DNA from: Sphingomonadales bacterium UBA1936
Lineage (GTDB): Bacteria > Pseudomonadota > Alphaproteobacteria > Sphingomonadales > Sphingomonadaceae
Direction of reading: 5' to 3'
Length of the DNA stretch: 6,413 nucleotides
Assembly: GCA_002336985.1 (NCBI GenBank)
Contig: DDFE01000161.1
Coordinates: 2,533-8,945 of the forward strand
A program made the translations under genes and the position numbers. A model generated the notes under the pieces. That model saw only the letters and a program-made list of their open reading frames with translations, was not told the DNA's origin and did not search any database. This document shows, piece by piece, positions 5,886 through 6,413 of this stretch (its first letter is position 1; every line of letters starts with the position of its first letter).

Positions 5886-6413
5886 CTACTGGATTTTCAG
5901 ATCGGGGCGGAACAGGTCGGGCGAGAGATGAACGCCGCGGTCGGTCAGTTCGCCCATGAACTTCGGCCGGATGCCCGTCGCCTCGAAATGGCCGATAACG
6001 TTCCCCTCGTCGTCGCGGCCACCAAGCCTGAACCGGAAAATGTCCTGCATGGTGACGACATCCCCTTCCATGCCGGTGATTTCGCTGAGGCTCAGCAGGC
6101 GGCGGCGGCCATCCGATAACCGGCCGATCTGGACGATGACGTTGAGCGCCGAGGCGATCTGGCCGCGGGCCGAGCGCGCGGAAATGTCGATGCCGCTCAT
6201 GCCGATCATCTGCTCGACGCGCGACAGGGCGTCGCGCGCCGTATTGGCATGGACCGTGGTCATCGAGCCGTCGTGGCCGGTGTTCATCGCCTGCAGCATG
6301 TCGAACGCCTCTCCGGCGCGGACTTCGCCGACGATGATCCGGTCGGGACGCATGCGCAGCGCATTCTTGACGAGGTCGCGCTGTGCGATTTCGCCACGGC
6401 CCTCGATGTTCGC
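5886..6413 (-). CDS. cpaF: Tad pilus assembly ATPase CpaF/TadA, C-terminal part (cut by window edge)
   Basis: The last 175 residues of the type II/IV secretion ATPase that powers Flp pilus assembly; the frame is open to base 6413 and the N-terminal domain and Walker A lie outside. Visible marks, counted from the first codon in the window, are NIEGRGEIAQRDLVKNALRM (2-21), the Walker B region RIIVGEVR (25-32), and the histidine box TGHDGSMTTVHAN (45-57), followed by ARDALSRVEQMI. Both catalytic-region motifs are intact. CpaF is a cytoplasmic hexamer docking on TadB/TadC. Its stop TAG directly abuts the tadB ATG. The highly conserved motif sequence leaves little doubt between this and other secretion ATPases, given the neighbours. 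Confidence 0.95.
   Translation of the reverse strand, partial: ANIEGRGEIAQRDLVKNALRMRPDRIIVGEVRAGEAFDMLQAMNTGHDGSMTTVHANTARDALSRVEQMIGMSGIDISARSARGQIASALNVIVQIGRLSDGRRRLLSLSEITGMEGDVVTMQDIFRFRLGGRDDEGNVIGHFEATGIRPKFMGELTDRGVHLSPDLFRPDLKIQ

Overview
The window is GC-rich and looks like alphaproteobacterial chromosome, most likely from a sphingomonad (Sphingomonadaceae). This rests on the overall look of the CpaF/TadB/TadC/CpaA proteins, a DUF2171 protein carrying an SWFGD motif of a type I associate with sphingomonads, and a perfect EcfG-type general stress response promoter (GGAAC-N16-CGTT). No database search was possible, so the genus is not fixed.

Right part (1584-6413, all minus strand): the distal end of a Tad/Flp (type IVc) pilus operon. 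In transcription order it holds the C-terminal part of the assembly ATPase CpaF/TadA (cut by the window edge), the inner-membrane platform proteins TadB and TadC, a TPR lipoprotein with a C-terminal LytR_C-like domain, a second exported TPR protein, and the prepilin peptidase CpaA/TadV as the last gene. Junctions are extremely tight: 0 nt, 3 nt, then three consecutive 4-nt stop/start overlaps, so the genes are almost surely one translationally coupled transcript. Pilin, CpaB, CpaC (secretin) and CpaE are not in the window and would be expected upstream, beyond 6413. Working model: CpaA trims the Flp prepilin, CpaF hydrolyses ATP to drive pilin extraction through TadB/TadC, and the TPR proteins support the periplasmic or outer-membrane part of the machine.

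Middle (1340-1583): a tRNA-Ala with anticodon CGC (1456-1531, plus strand) with its own sigma-70-like promoter at 1411-1439. It converges on the 3' end of the pilus operon across only 52 bp, with no convincing intrinsic terminator between them.

Left part (1-1364, minus strand): a stress-type gene for a DUF2171 protein with a long Arg/Tyr/Asp/Gly-rich N-terminal region, driven by the EcfG-type promoter and ended by a textbook intrinsic terminator at 422-451. It is followed by the N-terminal 126 codons of an MDR-family NADP-dependent oxidoreductase that runs off the left edge. Apart from the short intergenic stretches the window is filled with genes. I see no mobile element, CRISPR array or long repeat, and no clear sign of a wholly new system. 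The points of most interest are the EcfG promoter on the DUF2171 gene, the LytR_C/TPR lipoprotein in the pilus operon, and the operon's overlapping-gene wiring.
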